The translations under genes and the position numbers were made by a program. Shown here one piece after another: positions 11,576-23,280 of a stretch of 64,000 nucleotides of DNA. The stretch is from Taxillus chinensis. Lineage: Eukaryota > Streptophyta > Magnoliopsida > Santalales > Loranthaceae. The notes under the pieces are model-generated. The model did not search any database, had not been told where the DNA came from, and saw only the letters and a program-made list of their open reading frames with translations. Location: the NCBI GenBank assembly GCA_023512835.1, contig CM042091.1, forward strand, positions 44,730,284 through 44,794,283, given 5' to 3'. Positions within the stretch are counted from its first letter, which is position 1, and each line of letters opens with the position of its first letter.

Positions 11576-11834
11576 GTGGGAGGGGTGACTATTGGCTGGT
11601 GTATTTGTATTTTTCCTTTCGACTTTTGACTTTTATTTGTATTGAATGCGTTAATGAAATGTGCTTGTGATGGGTACTTGTGACATGTGGATGCGTTTCC
11701 ATGGATTGTGATGCATGTGGTTGTGGACTGTGGTGGCACTGTGTTATATGCTAGTGTACAATGTGCGGTGTATGACCCATTTGAGTGTTGTGGTTTTCCT
11801 TGCATATTGTTTCTTTTCGAGGACGAAAAGTCTT

Positions 11835-11847
11835 AAGGGGGAGAGGA
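11835..11847 (+). other. Polypurine tract of Gypsy-A
   Basis: AAGGGGGAGAGGA directly abuts the TG of the 3' LTR. It is preceded by TTTTCGAGGACGAAAAGTC, a context repeated at both PPT-like sites of the family-B element near 45 kb. Confidence 0.8.
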
Positions 11848-13569
11848 TGTAATGACCCGTATTTTGGATGTGAGGAGTTAGTCCGTTTTGCCTTTTTAGG
11901 TGGAAATTGTTAGGTTTCAGGGAGTTTTCTTTCCACACACTTTGGCTTAATCATCTGGTATGTTGATGAGCAAGCAAGAGGCAAAGTTTGAGCCCAATTG
12001 GGAGTGCACGTGAGAATGCACGTGAGAATGCTTTTCACGTGCAGTGAGATTTTTGCATGGGAGCCTTCCTGATGTTGTTCCAAGTCTTGTGGTGAAATTA
12101 TAGAGCATTTGGAGGTGCCCGTGAGAATGCACGTGAGAATGCTTTCTCACGTGCGGCCTCCATTACCTTTTGTTTTGTTGTTCCGATCCTCTTTTGCTAA
12201 AGGACCATGGTGAAATTAGGAGTGCTTTGCCCCTGTGTGGTTGCAAAAAGGTTGTAGTCAGAATCAAAACTACGTCGTTTTGATTTGGGATTCATTTAAT
12301 CAAAACTACGTCTTTTGAGGTTTTAGTTGTCTATATAAAGAGGTCAAGACCCCCTGTTTTAGGTTTAGGGTTCTCTTCACCACTGCGGCCGTCGTGAGAG
12401 AGAGAGAGCTAGAGAGAGGGAAGGAAGGAGAGGTCGCCGTTCTTTTCCGGAGCGTCTTGCGTGGGGAGGACAACGTCTAGCGTGGAAGCAAGAGCAGGAG
12501 GACGTTTTCAAGGTAGGGGTTCGTTTTCTTATACCTGATCCGGGGTTAGGCATCGTGGTGAATTACCCGTTGGATATTGTCCTTGTTATCATACTATTTA
12601 TATGTAAATTCATATAGGTGTGATCTCCTATATGAATGTTGGCCTTAATGGCGTTTTGGTGTGAGTCCGACATTGAGTAAGCGGGGCATGTTAAATGTTC
12701 GACAAAATGCATGTGTGAATCTGTTTTGTGTGACAATGCTCCGGATGTGTTTGATAATATGCTCGTAAGGCTGAATTGTGAGTTGGTAAAGGTGTGCATG
12801 CCAAGTGTTTGTTTTTATGCCCGAATGACCGGGTTTGCACACTCGTGAATGTGTGCCCGTTAGTGTTTGGTTTTATGCCCGAGTGGTCTGTGTGTCCTGT
12901 TTTGTGTAATCCGGTGGTCGTGGAAGCCCAGGGGCTCTTTTTGTGTAACCCGGTGGCCGTGGAACCCGGATCCGTTTGTGTAACCCAGGTGGCCGTGGAA
13001 GCGCCTGGGGACCGTTTTGTGTAACCCGGGGTGTGGAAGCCCGGCCCCGGGAAACCCGGTGGCTGTGGAAGCCCGAGACTTCTCATGTATTAGCTTGTAT
13101 GGCTTGAAATATTTGTCTTTGCTGATGGCTTACCGTTATATTGGTTGAAATAATTGTATCACGACACTGCACTTGTACACACGGCATGTAGATGCTAGGA
13201 GCATGGGATGGGTTAGGGAGACATGATCCCTTCGAGCCGTGGTCGCTCACCCCCTCTCTCGTGTTTGTTTTCTTCACGGGACCTACAGGCGTTAGGTGGG
13301 AACACCAAGGTGGAAGACTTTCTACCTTGTGGCTTTACTCCTTTTGTTATTTGAGTGTTTTGTCAAATGTAATGTTGAGACTATTGTAACTCCAATTGGA
13401 GATGATGTATTGGATTTTGGAACTTAATAAAGATAAGTGGTTTGCCTTTTTGCTATTAATTGTGGATTTTATGAATGTGTTGGGTTTTGTACATCTATCC
13501 CTTGCCCACCGGGTGGGTAAAGGGGAGTCACGAACCGGTTTCCTCGGGTTGGAAATCCGGGGCGTGACA
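11848..13569 (+). repeat. Gypsy-A 3' LTR
   Basis: 1722 bp, TGTAATGACCCG...GGCGTGACA, followed by CATGT. It keeps all five CACGTG motifs, TATATAAA at 12332-12339 and the minisatellite at about 12903-13078. Confidence 0.88.
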
Positions 13570-16500
13570 CATGTCAACAAAGTAGGGGTGAGCACAAGTG
13601 CCCTGTAGGTGATCTCCATCTCCTCACCATCCTATAACATGAAATTCCTAAATCTACATGATCAGTGTATGCTTGTGTCAATTCAGTGTCCTATTCTATC
13701 ACAATAAGTTCACATTCAATCACAAATATAACATCACTCATTACATTTCATCCATTAAAGGTTTGCACCGGCAATCCAACCATTCACAGGATCCCCGCTA
13801 CCAACTCCAAGAATCCCAGTCACTACCAGATAGCCATATGTGGGACCTATGTGTCCCTAATGTCAACCAGCCACATATGGGACCTGGGTTAACTAGCCAC
13901 ATAGGGGACCTGTGACCTCTTGCCAGCACTATGTGGGACCTGCGGTTAACCCAACCAACTCCACCACCAAATCCACACATATAACCAACAAATAATATAT
14001 TCAATAATCAAAATTCAGTCTTATAGCACAACAAGATATTTAAATTGTTAAACCAATAATAACGTGCCGCAAATGTTAATTAAGTCACTAAACTGTTAAT
14101 AACAATCACAACAATATTAATTAATCAAATTAATCAATTCAAATCCAGATAATATTTTAAATAACAAACAATATTAAGCCCAAACATTAATCATTTAATT
14201 AAACTAACTAGAACAAACCCAATAAATGTTCAAATTATAAACAATCAATATTAGACCCAAATAATACCTATATTGTGAATTTAATAGATATAAGAGTTTT
14301 AAAATTAAGTCCTAAAAATAATCGCACACAATCGACTAATAAAGAAGAGCCCACGAATGGCTAGGAGGAACAGGAACCAGGCCATACTCAAATTTTTAGC
14401 TCCTAGAAGTAATATGGTCCTACACTTTAAGAAGTACCTGGCTCCCTACAAATTAGGCAAGAGACTCCACGGAAGCCAAACTCCTTGGCTGATGCACGAA
14501 TTTCACCTTATTACCTCCATATCAAACCCCAACAAATCCCAGGCAATATATATATATATATAAATGTTTGCCACTGCATGTGGAAACAGAACCTGATAAG
14601 CACGGACGCCAAGTAGAGGCCTTGGGGCACACTGTAAGTGATGAGCAGGTGACCCGCGCATGACACCAACATGTTCGTCGCAAGGGATCTGAGCAAATGG
14701 GGGCGGCACAAAAACCGCCGCCCTCTCCACCACAAACATGCGGCAAGGTCTGGTCAGACCCAGCCGCTAACCAATACTACGTTCGAAGGAAACCAGGTCG
14801 ACGGCCTGGTTCCCATAATATCGTCTAAATATATATACACCTCTTATATATATATATATATATATGTATATATTTGTACATGATAAAAGAAAGTGATCGA
14901 AACGTAGCCGGGCAGATGACACTAAATGGAAATAAGAAAAGGTGATTAAAAATCGAGCATGAACAAGTACAGATCGCAGAAGACAACGTCGAACGTATAT
15001 ATATATATATATTCGCACAAACAAAAACGGGTATGTATTATTCTCCAACAGATCATGTTCATGCAACAGGGTGATGAGGAAACAAGAATCACCTACCTAG
15101 ATTCAAACTGGAGAGATGAAGAACACGACGGCTTCAAACACAGTGTTTCTCTGTTGCCAAGCTATGCGCACGCACAACTGACCTAGGGTTTCTAACCCAG
15201 GCTCTCCTTTTATACTTATCAATATATATCTTATTTGATTTAATAATAAGAATAATAATAATGATAATAATTTAATTAATTAATAATAATAATAATAATA
15301 ACATTTAAATTAATAATAATAATAATAACAATAGAATTAGTAATTATAATTATAATAATCACTTCAATAATTACATAAATAATAATAACAGTAATAATAT
15401 TAATTATTATAACAATAATAACTCGAAATACCTAAATAATTTTATTAGTAATTTAACATTATAATTATAATGACCTCAAATATTAAAATGATCATATTGG
15501 TAATATTACCATTATAATAACAGAACATATTAAAATAATTATTTTAATAATCATAATCATATTCAATAATAAACTCAAAATACTAAAATGTCCTCGCGGA
15601 ACCTCATACTCCAAACTAAACCCACTTACAGCCAAAATGCTCACGTCAACAATTACATTGCCTTTTAAATATTATCATCCCCAATAATAAATCAGCTTAC
15701 AATGTCACTCAAATACGAGTTCTTACAATTTACTTCGTTATACTTTTTAAAAAATTATAATTTATTTTATGCAATAAAATTTGATCTTGTTATGATCTCT
15801 CTCATGTTTGGACAAAGTAGGTTTATAAGTGGTTCTTGAAAGGCCTTCAATGTATTGGGTAAAGAATATCGCTTGTCATGCCCTAAATTTCTAACCTGAG
15901 GAAACCGGTTCGTGACTCGCATTTACCCACCTAGTGAGCAATTTTTAGGTTAGACAATACCACACAGAATATCACAACAACCATAACAAGTGTCCACAAG
16001 TCAAACCACATATTTTATTTAAATAGTCAAATATCTTTAACATCATTCCCCAATCACATCAGTTTCCTCAAAATAACTTAATATGAAAAACAACAAAGCA
16101 ATAAACTCAGTCTTCCACCTTAGTGTCCTGCCTAATGCTTGTAGGTTCTTAAAAAAACAAATTACAACGAGAGGAGTGAGCAACCACAGCTCAGTAGGGA
16201 TCAAGTCTTTCCAACCCATCTCATGTTCCTAGTATTTACATGATGAGTGTGCATGTGCAATTAGCAGTTTATAATTAGCGGTTTAACTTCAAGGTACTCA
16301 TAATCTAAACAACACATAAGCAACCACAACCACAAGGGCTACTATAACTGTAGCCACACAAGTTACCATAACCATAACCACACAGCCTACCACAGTCACA
16401 GCCACATAGCACAAAGCACAACACAATAATACATATTCACTCATAACGAGAACACACCATAGAGCATGTATTACAACACATTATATAATTCCTCAACCAA

Positions 16501-16924
16501 TACACCCACCACATACATATCACACAAGGCCCATTTACAAGCTATGTACTTCCCCATGAAATCCTATCGCATAACTAACACGGAGAACACGGACATGAGA
16601 CAAATAGCAAACGGCCTCCATAATTAACTCCCATGAAACAGACCCAATCCCCACTAACCACGGACTCATTGACACCCACAAGTATAGCACGTGATTGAAG
16701 ACCAAAATTTATACAGGAGATCACACCTATATGAATTTATATATATATATATATATATATACATATATTATCTACCTCAAGACCTAACCCTAGAATAGGT
16801 TCATGAGAGTACAAAATCCCTATCTCAAATTCAATTATGTTAGGGTTTGAAATCCTAGAACTTCTCCTCTTCATTAGACGCCTCCAGCTTCTACTAACGT
16901 AGCAGTGTAGATCGACAATCGGGT

Positions 16925-16965
<41 letters not shown>

Positions 16966-16973
16966 CCCCCCCC
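16925..16973. repeat. (CT)n microsatellite followed by C-run
   Basis: About 19 CT units followed by about 11 C. It lies within the solo LTR where a 5' leader would be. Confidence 0.9.
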
Positions 16974-17040
16974 GCCTGGCTTCAAAATGAAAAACCTAAA
17001 ATTGCATAATTGAAAGATATATATCAAAAATACATTATTG

Positions 17041-17440
17041 CAGGGTCGACATTGACCAAAATACTCTTGGATTGACCACAGATTCTTGCATCCACCAGAC
17101 ACCCACATTGACCAATTTTCATATCGAACATGGTCGATCTGCAATTGGGTCAACCATGTCGACCACATGTTGACCAACATATATGGAACAATTTTCGGGA
17201 ATACTCTGGTCGACCACGACCACGTCAACCATACGTCGATCACACGTCGAAAATCCTCTTGTATCAACTAACACATGAAAAACTCTTGGAACTCTCCTCT
17301 GGTCAACCTCCTTCCAGATCGACCACGTTGACTATATCACCTCACATCGACCACACTCTCTAGAATCTCCCCTGGTCGGCATCAACCAATCACCATGCCA
17401 GGTCGACCACGTCAACTAAAGTATCCCACATCAACCAAGA
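17041..17440 (-). promoter_or_regulatory. Dense TTGAC / GTCGACCA motif array in U3
   Basis: At least eight TTGAC or GTCAA cores and several GTCGACCA-type words (for example near 17050, 17072, 17107, 17147, 17169, 17222, 17301 and 17407) fall in 400 bp. In this minus-oriented LTR that is 150-550 bp from the LTR start, the U3 enhancer position. TTGAC is the core of the WRKY-bound W-box; function here is inferred. Confidence 0.35.
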
Positions 17441-17594
17441 TTTTAAGCAATAGTTCAACTTAGCTTCTCCAAAAGAATTTGGCTTCTGAGGCGTTGCCCC
17501 CTCGGACTCCCGGTAACCATCTAGTCAAGAGTCCTTGCTTAAACACACAAATGACTAACTCCTCAAATCCGTAAACATTGGTCATTACATCACT

Positions 17595-18136
17595 GGAGAG
17601 TGTCAATCCATTTAATAATATGTTATATTATGGTATCTAAGTAGTTAACCTAGATTATTATGTTATGATACGATGTTCAAACACAAACCTTCTATGTTAT
17701 GATTTCCTTGTGAGATGCTAATCATGTATGATATGCAAACTTCATGAGATCTCTTATGTCATATGATAAGGTATGACTTTATTATGATGTCCTTATGATT
17801 TTTTATAATTACTTTACTAACTTGTGTTTATTTTTACTAGGTTATTTGAACTCACTATTTTATAATTTCTTGTCCAACCCTCATCCAATTAAATAAATGG
17901 AAAAACTAAGATAAAGGATCAAGACATGCTTGAAAATAAAGTTGTGTAAAATTTTAAAAATTATTAGTTTGATAGTTCATGTGTCTTGTTATATAATAAT
18001 GTGTTATGGACACTTGGTTTCTAAACCCCTAAGCCTTAAATATATTGGATTAAAATTTTATAATAATTAATAGTATATTTGATGAAATAATTAATAGTTT
18101 AAAATTTATATTAAACTTGTATATCTAAATTCTGCT
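17595..18136. other. Non-coding; A+T-rich
   Basis: No gene is seen. The stretch from about 17940 to 18130 resembles 25545-25705 (both contain TAATAGTTTAAAATT-like words), so it is part of an unclassified dispersed repeat. Confidence 0.4.
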
Positions 18137-18531
18137 AACATACCAATATGGAAGTCTCGGATTTGGGACCTGTTGGACCCCATTTTTCCTGGATTGGATA
18201 CGTTTCATCAAAATTAATTTCTTTCATTGCACCCCCACTTGCTACAAAAATTTATAGGATAAAAGAGTCGTGACTACTGAGCTGACAATGCCCAATTTGA
18301 ACTATTTATTCATAAAGGCCTTCAAACGCCAAAGATCTAATTCTAGGCGATAGAAAATTAAATTTAAGAATTAATGCCTTTGACCACACTCAGTTCTGAG
18401 GTCAAATGAAGAAGTTATGGTCAAAATCGTATTTAGACCGTTAACGACAGTCAAACGACAATCACATTCAAAATGGCACTCCATATCAGGTCACGAACCT
18501 CATTTTATTACTTTACTCATTGTTTCTAGAA

Positions 18532-18572
<41 letters not shown>

Positions 18573-19230
18573 CATATATTCACCCCTAGAGCATTTTAAA
18601 AAAAAAATCAAAATTATATATTTTTCGATAATAGGCAGTTCCGGGACACGCGGTGCAAGTCTGGCATAAAAAATAGTTCATTTTCAATTAAAAATGATAC
18701 TAAGTTACTCGTCGTGATGCCCTAAGTCCAAAAATAATTTTCTCATGATTTTTTGAAACCTGAGTTGCCTTCCCGAGTCCAAAACTTAAAAACATCAGTT
18801 AAAAAAAATATGAAATTAAAAAAATTTAAACCCTAGTCGCCATCATTTTTTTATTTCCCACCTACCCTATTCCACGTGTCACCTATTCATTAGTTTAAAA
18901 ATAAAACAAAACAAAAAAACAAAAATTAAAATCAAGTCAACTCTCACCTATTTGATCTCTCTCACACGACGCACAATGCAGGTGTAGCGACGCAGGCTTC
19001 ATTTTTCACCTCCACGGCGGGCCACAAGACCAAAGGACCAACACACGACCAGCCATGCCTGTCAACCACGCCACGCCTCACCTATGTCCTGTACTACCCG
19101 AGCCAAGGCGCCCCATCCGAGCCAGACGATGGACCATGTTGAACCCATCATCAACTTGTGTTCTCCCAGTCCTAAATCAATCCCCAAACCCTAAAACACA
19201 TCCTCTATATAACCCTAGGAATTGATCTAT
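18137..19230 (+). mobile_element. LTR fragment (family C), U3 part
   Basis: Starts TGCTAACATACC. Its next kilobase is the diverged reverse complement of 55400-56184: shared landmarks are the ACGACTCTT/AAGAGTCGTGACT stretch, TTTGACC-rich sequence, an (AT)n tract, the AACAAAAAAACAAAAATT stretch, and a promoter-like CTCTATATAACCCTAGG (TATA near 19206). Beyond the TATA the two copies no longer match, so this one is truncated or replaced there. Confidence 0.5.
18538..18570. repeat. (AT)n microsatellite
   Basis: About 16 AT units inside the family-C LTR; the related LTR has a shorter AT tract near 55780. Confidence 0.85.
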
Positions 19231-21490
19231 TGAGCATGGGAACTCTCCTTCGACAAAAAAGATCAAAAAAAAAAAATCACCCAATCCTTCTTCTTATTCC
19301 ATTGAACTCTAACAGAGAGTTTGGCCATTACCGCATTAGCTGCCGCTCCAAACCCCACCGACTAGGTGACTACCACCTTTCAAAATTCCCACCTAAAGCC
19401 ACAAAAGCCTCCTTTCAACTCGATTTCCCTTCCATTGCAGTAGCCATAACACTGACAGTCTCAACCACAACCCCCACTAATGGCCCCCCCTCGACATTGC
19501 CACATTGGTTGGCACCGACTACTCTAACAACGACATTCCTCAACTCCCCAACCACGATATAATAGAGCCGATGCTCCAAGCCCAAACTGCTGCGACGCCG
19601 CTGGATCGTGCCTCCACCACCCATTAGCCATCCGAGTAATGTAAAACGAGGAGACCTATTCACGGACTAGGAGAAAGGAGTTTCACTTGAGAGTTATCTC
19701 GGTCTCTGTGTTAAGGGTCTTCCCTTTCTCTATTGTTGTTATGTTTTCTTATGTTTAGATGATGTTGTCCTGTTGTTTTCGTGATTGGTGTCTATTAGCG
19801 ATTGTTTTTCATTGCTGTTGGCTTTTTTTTTTCTTCGATGTTGATCCATTTGATTATTCTTGCTCATATGGTTAGTGCTTATACTGTCTATGTGTTGGCT
19901 AGTGACTTATTATGCATTGTTATTGGTTTGTTCTTGTCATGGATCTAATGAGTATTTGTCAGTCTAGCTTTCACATGATTAGTTATCCCCTCTGATTTCT
20001 ATATTATTGTTGGCACATATATATATTGGTGACTAGTTTATCATAGTGAGTCTAGATGAAATAGAGACGGGTTTTTGTTGAATTCAGACGATTGGCTTTG
20101 GTGATTGTTTTTAATGAATGGCATTTTTTGTATGTTCTTGGAAACGGAAATGACCCACGGCTTCAGTCCACATTTGAACATCTTTAGAAGCTCACTGATG
20201 TATTGGTTTTAGTCACTGGTTCACTAGTTTTTTTAAAATCCCTACTTCATGGCTTTTCATTAACTGATCTACGTTTCTACATTTGTTTGAATATTCCATT
20301 TCTCTCTATGATGGTTTGTCTTTAATGTTCATTTCCTTTATTTTTATCCAACATGCCCTTCATAGTTTTTGTGCAGTGTGATTTCAAAGACTTATTTCTT
20401 TTTTAACTATTTGAGTGATGAGTCCCGTTTCTTGGCTGTGACTAATTAAAGAAAAAAACTGTTCCTACTGTTCATGGTCTGTTTTTCTCTCTCTTGGTAT
20501 GTTTTTATCTCTTTTTTGTCTCACAGGTTGGTTCCCCCGTTGGTTCGTATATTCCCCTTTTCCCTCTCTTTCCCCTCCCCCCCCACACCGTCCTCCTCTA
20601 TTTTTTTTTCCTACCCAACCATTCTTTTCTCTCTTTTTGTTGTGCTCACATTAGTGATTGGTTACCCCCGTTGGTTCGTATATTTCCCTTTTTCCTCTTT
20701 TTTTACTACTACAGTCCTGCTGTATTTTATTTTTCCTTGATCCCAAATCCTAATTTTACTTTGTTCTCTTTATGGCCTTAGGATTAAATATTAGTTATGG
20801 GCCATTAAACATTATGTAATTTTGGGTTTTGTAACCCAATGATTGTAATTTGTAAAATTTAGCATAGTTAAAAAAAGAAAAAAAGAGAGAAGAGAGAGTT
20901 GTTATTTGTGAATGCTACAATCACACACATAATACTTTTATTTGATTTCCAATAAGAGGGTTTTATCCAAAAAAAAAAAAAACAGTTGTACTCTTATTTA
21001 ATTTTCAAAACCAAAAAGGGCAAATTGAGGTAGTCTTTTTTAAAAAAACAAGAAAGGTTTTTAGATTTTTCAAAATCAATCAAGAGTAAATATTTTGAGA
21101 AAAAAAACAAAGTAAACAAAGTAAACAAAAAAGCATTTTTTTGGCTCTTTAGACTTCTTAAGCAAAATACTTGGGCTTTTCGTTTAGTGTTTTTCCTTTT
21201 ATCATTTTCATTAACTTAGTACTTTAGGAAATAGTTTGGTTTTAGAAAGGACAAATCCTAGGTTCCTTTTAGATCATTAGGTAAATTGAACTTAATTTTC
21301 ATCTGCAACAAAAATTTAGAAATAAAAATGGTAAAAATCAAATCAATAGGACTTCCTTTAGAGGCTTAGGATAAACTGCATATAAGTTCAACTTTAACAA
21401 ATAACTTTAAAAAAATAAAAGGATTAAAAATTTACTAATAGAAAAATTTAACATTGCTTTAGAATAGTCAAATTTCAGCAAGTGGTTAAC
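19231..21490. other. Non-coding, probable retroelement leader or LTR body
   Basis: Open frames here are T-rich or proline/threonine-rich low-complexity translations with no family match. The region has T- and A-rich tracts (such as 20980-21130) and one internal duplication (20526-20740). It may be the body of the Tat-like LTR that seems to end near 21650. Confidence 0.4.
20526..20740 (+). repeat. Tandem duplication, unit about 125 bp
   Basis: GTTGGTTCGTATATTCCCC at 20538-20556 recurs as GTTGGTTCGTATATTTCCC at about 20670, each followed by pyrimidine-rich sequence, a GTCCT(G/C)CT word and a T-run. Two units, clearly diverged. Confidence 0.6.
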
Positions 21491-21494
21491 ATAA

Positions 21495-21680
21495 CTCAAA
21501 AACCTCTGAACTCCTAAGAACAGTACCGAAAGGGCATTGTGGGGGTGTTAATCCTTCCTCACACGTAGCCAACTCTCGGATCCAGCTCCAACGACATATA
21601 TCATTTTATTAGGTGACCAACTGCACCCCAAAAATAGTTGGTGGCGACTCTGTTATTTTTCTTCACCATTCGGATGAAAG
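21495..21680 (+). mobile_element. Tat/Ogre-like LTR end with primer-site-like word
   Basis: GTGGGGGTGTTAATCCTTCC followed by CCAACTCTCGGATCC and then TTGGTGGCGACTCTG matches the familiar end of plant Tat/Ogre-type Gypsy LTRs and the GGTGGCGACTC word next to their primer site. No gag-pol follows, so this is a solo or truncated copy. Its left end was not found. Confidence 0.45.
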
Positions 21681-23237
21681 TTAGGGAAATCGCAACCCCA
21701 AAAGCAGGTTTTCCCCCGAATAAAATCCGATGATGATAGGACCATCATAAGGAAAGTAGATAGCTGCCCCACGACTCTCTCCCTCAAGCTTCCCCTCCAT
21801 TGAGCTTCCCCATATCCCTATATAAAGGGTAATCTTTGTCATATGGGTTCACTCTAACTACATTCAATATACTAACTAGCGATATCAATATTGTAGGTAA
21901 ATTTAATTGATGTTTATTTTATGTCAATTTAAAGACTTTAATATTTATATCCCATATAAAGAAGAGTAGTGTTAGGTACGAGCACCTCATGTAAGCTTTG
22001 TGCATATATCGTTGATATGACACTACTTGGTTGGGCGGCTCGCACCACATCAATAGTGTTGTGGTTTAATCATGTAACGCTACATCAACGGTGCCTATAC
22101 AAAGGTTATGTAAGGTGCTTCCAAGAAGAGTTTTTCTATATTTATAAAAAAGTTGATTGCCCTTTGTAGTTAATGTGAATGCCACACATTATCTAATCTC
22201 AAAATGTCTTACACAACAGGAATATGAACAACCAAAGAGGAAAAAAGAAGAAAATTATGCTCCAATGACTACCAATAATTCCAAACATGAGTATTTTGTT
22301 GCATACCTTACATAATTTATGTTAGATCTCATAACAATTTTTTTTTAAACTGCTTAGTCATAAGTGTCTAATTGTTTGAATTAAGGGCTTCAATGAAAAT
22401 AGTTGAAGTTCAGTCAAAGATAGAGATATATATTTAGTTTTGTCATTAAATAATGTAAATGTTTTATAAAAGTATAAATTTGAATATAGGTAAAATTACT
22501 TCTTTTAAAAAAACAAATGAGTCATTTGATATGTGTTTTCAATATTTAGTTTTGATTTCATTGTTTATTTCTTTATTGAAGTTTTGAAACTTGAAACTTG
22601 ATTTGAATTGAAGATTGTAAAAAAAATCTATTTGATATATAATTTTGATTTTGTATTGAAATTTCAATTTGAAAATATATTGTGTATGGTACATTTTTAA
22701 AACTTGTAATTACACGTATCATCGCCATTGTAACTACCATAGTTTTTGTCGCATATCTCACTAGAATTTACTGTGATATGATTCAATTTCATTAAAAGAA
22801 GCACAATTTTCTTCACATTTCTAACAAACCACAATATAAAAGATAAATAAAAACTTTCAGAACAAAAATAAGTTCCAAATTTTCTTCCCACTTCCTGTAA
22901 TAATCTAATCTGCAAAGTTTGTTAGCATAATCAAGCAATCCAAGCATAACACACAACCAACATAAAAGAGAACGCATATGGGTTTACCATATTCACTTTC
23001 TCCAAATTTCATATCCATGTCGAATAAATGATTGCCTCCGCCCGATTTGAGGTTGGCCTTGAATAGCTGGCCTTTGTTGCCGCTCGATCTATTCTAGGAA
23101 TGGAATACGATAGAGGAATGTAGCATTTGCAGGGTGGCAAAGAGAGCAACGTAAGATGACGATGATAGATAGAGGAAGGTTTGTGGAAGAATCTTCATCG
23201 TCATGGTTACGAAGGAAAGAGAAAGACAAAAGAGAGA

Positions 23238-23279
<42 letters not shown>

Positions 23280-23280
23280 G
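23238..23280. repeat. (GT)n(GA)n compound microsatellite
   Basis: About ten GT units followed by about ten GA units. Confidence 0.9.

Larger units (their letters stand above)
4691..13569 (+). mobile_element. Ty3/Gypsy chromovirus (family A), complete structure, dead coding region
   Basis: An 8879-bp LTR retrotransposon nested in the family-B solo LTR. Left LTR 4691-6410, right LTR 11848-13569, both beginning TGTAATGAC and ending TGACA. Target duplication CATGT at 4686-4690 and 13570-13574; the uninterrupted site is seen in the related LTR at 36642-36646. Order inside: initiator-tRNA-Met primer site, gag with zinc knuckle, protease, reverse transcriptase, RNase H, integrase, chromodomain-like tail, polypurine tract. 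This order and the tail motif fit the chromovirus branch, probably Tekay/Del. Every coding domain is broken by small insertions or deletions. The two LTRs still look alike over most of their length, which points to a fairly recent insertion. Confidence 0.9.
4314..15727 (-). mobile_element. Solo LTR of Gypsy family B, split by a Gypsy-A insertion
   Basis: A single LTR in minus orientation. On the plus strand it begins TGTCACGCCCCC and ends TTCTTACA, flanked by a perfect 5-bp duplication ATTTA (4309-4313 and 15728-15732). Removing the nested element (4691-13569) and its duplicated 5 bp leaves about 2530 bp. The two pieces (4314-4690 and 13575-15727) align with one continuous stretch of the family-B element at 36271-37100, which confirms they were once joined. 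A TATA box lies on the minus strand at 15208-15214 (TATAAAA). No internal element sequence is attached, so it probably arose by recombination between two LTRs. It includes AT-rich (TAA)n-type sequence at 15240-15560. Confidence 0.85.
15874..17589 (-). mobile_element. Solo LTR related to Gypsy-A
   Basis: 1716 bp in minus orientation: on the plus strand TGTCATGCCC at the left and GGTCATTACA at the right. The right end is the reverse complement of the Gypsy-A LTR start (TGTAATGACC...GAGGAGTTAGTC), and the left end matches its GAAACCGGTTCGTGACTC-type end. Flanking 5-mers TCGCT (15869-15873) and TCACT (17590-17594) differ at one base, consistent with an aged target duplication. No internal region or second LTR is attached. 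The length equals that of the Gypsy-A LTR, but the sequence is clearly diverged. Confidence 0.8.

Noticed and set aside
13840..13975. Possible CRISPR-like array (CACATA(T/G)GGGACCT repeats)
   Set aside because: Irregular minisatellite inside a plant LTR, present also at 36910-37020; no spacer-repeat regularity.
14503..15066. Minus-strand open frames around 14.5-15.1 kb
   Set aside because: They run through (AT)n tracts in the family-B solo LTR and encode Tyr/Ile repeats.
19230..19562. 110-codon open frame
   Set aside because: Thr/Pro-rich low-complexity translation inside LTR-like sequence, no recognisable domain.
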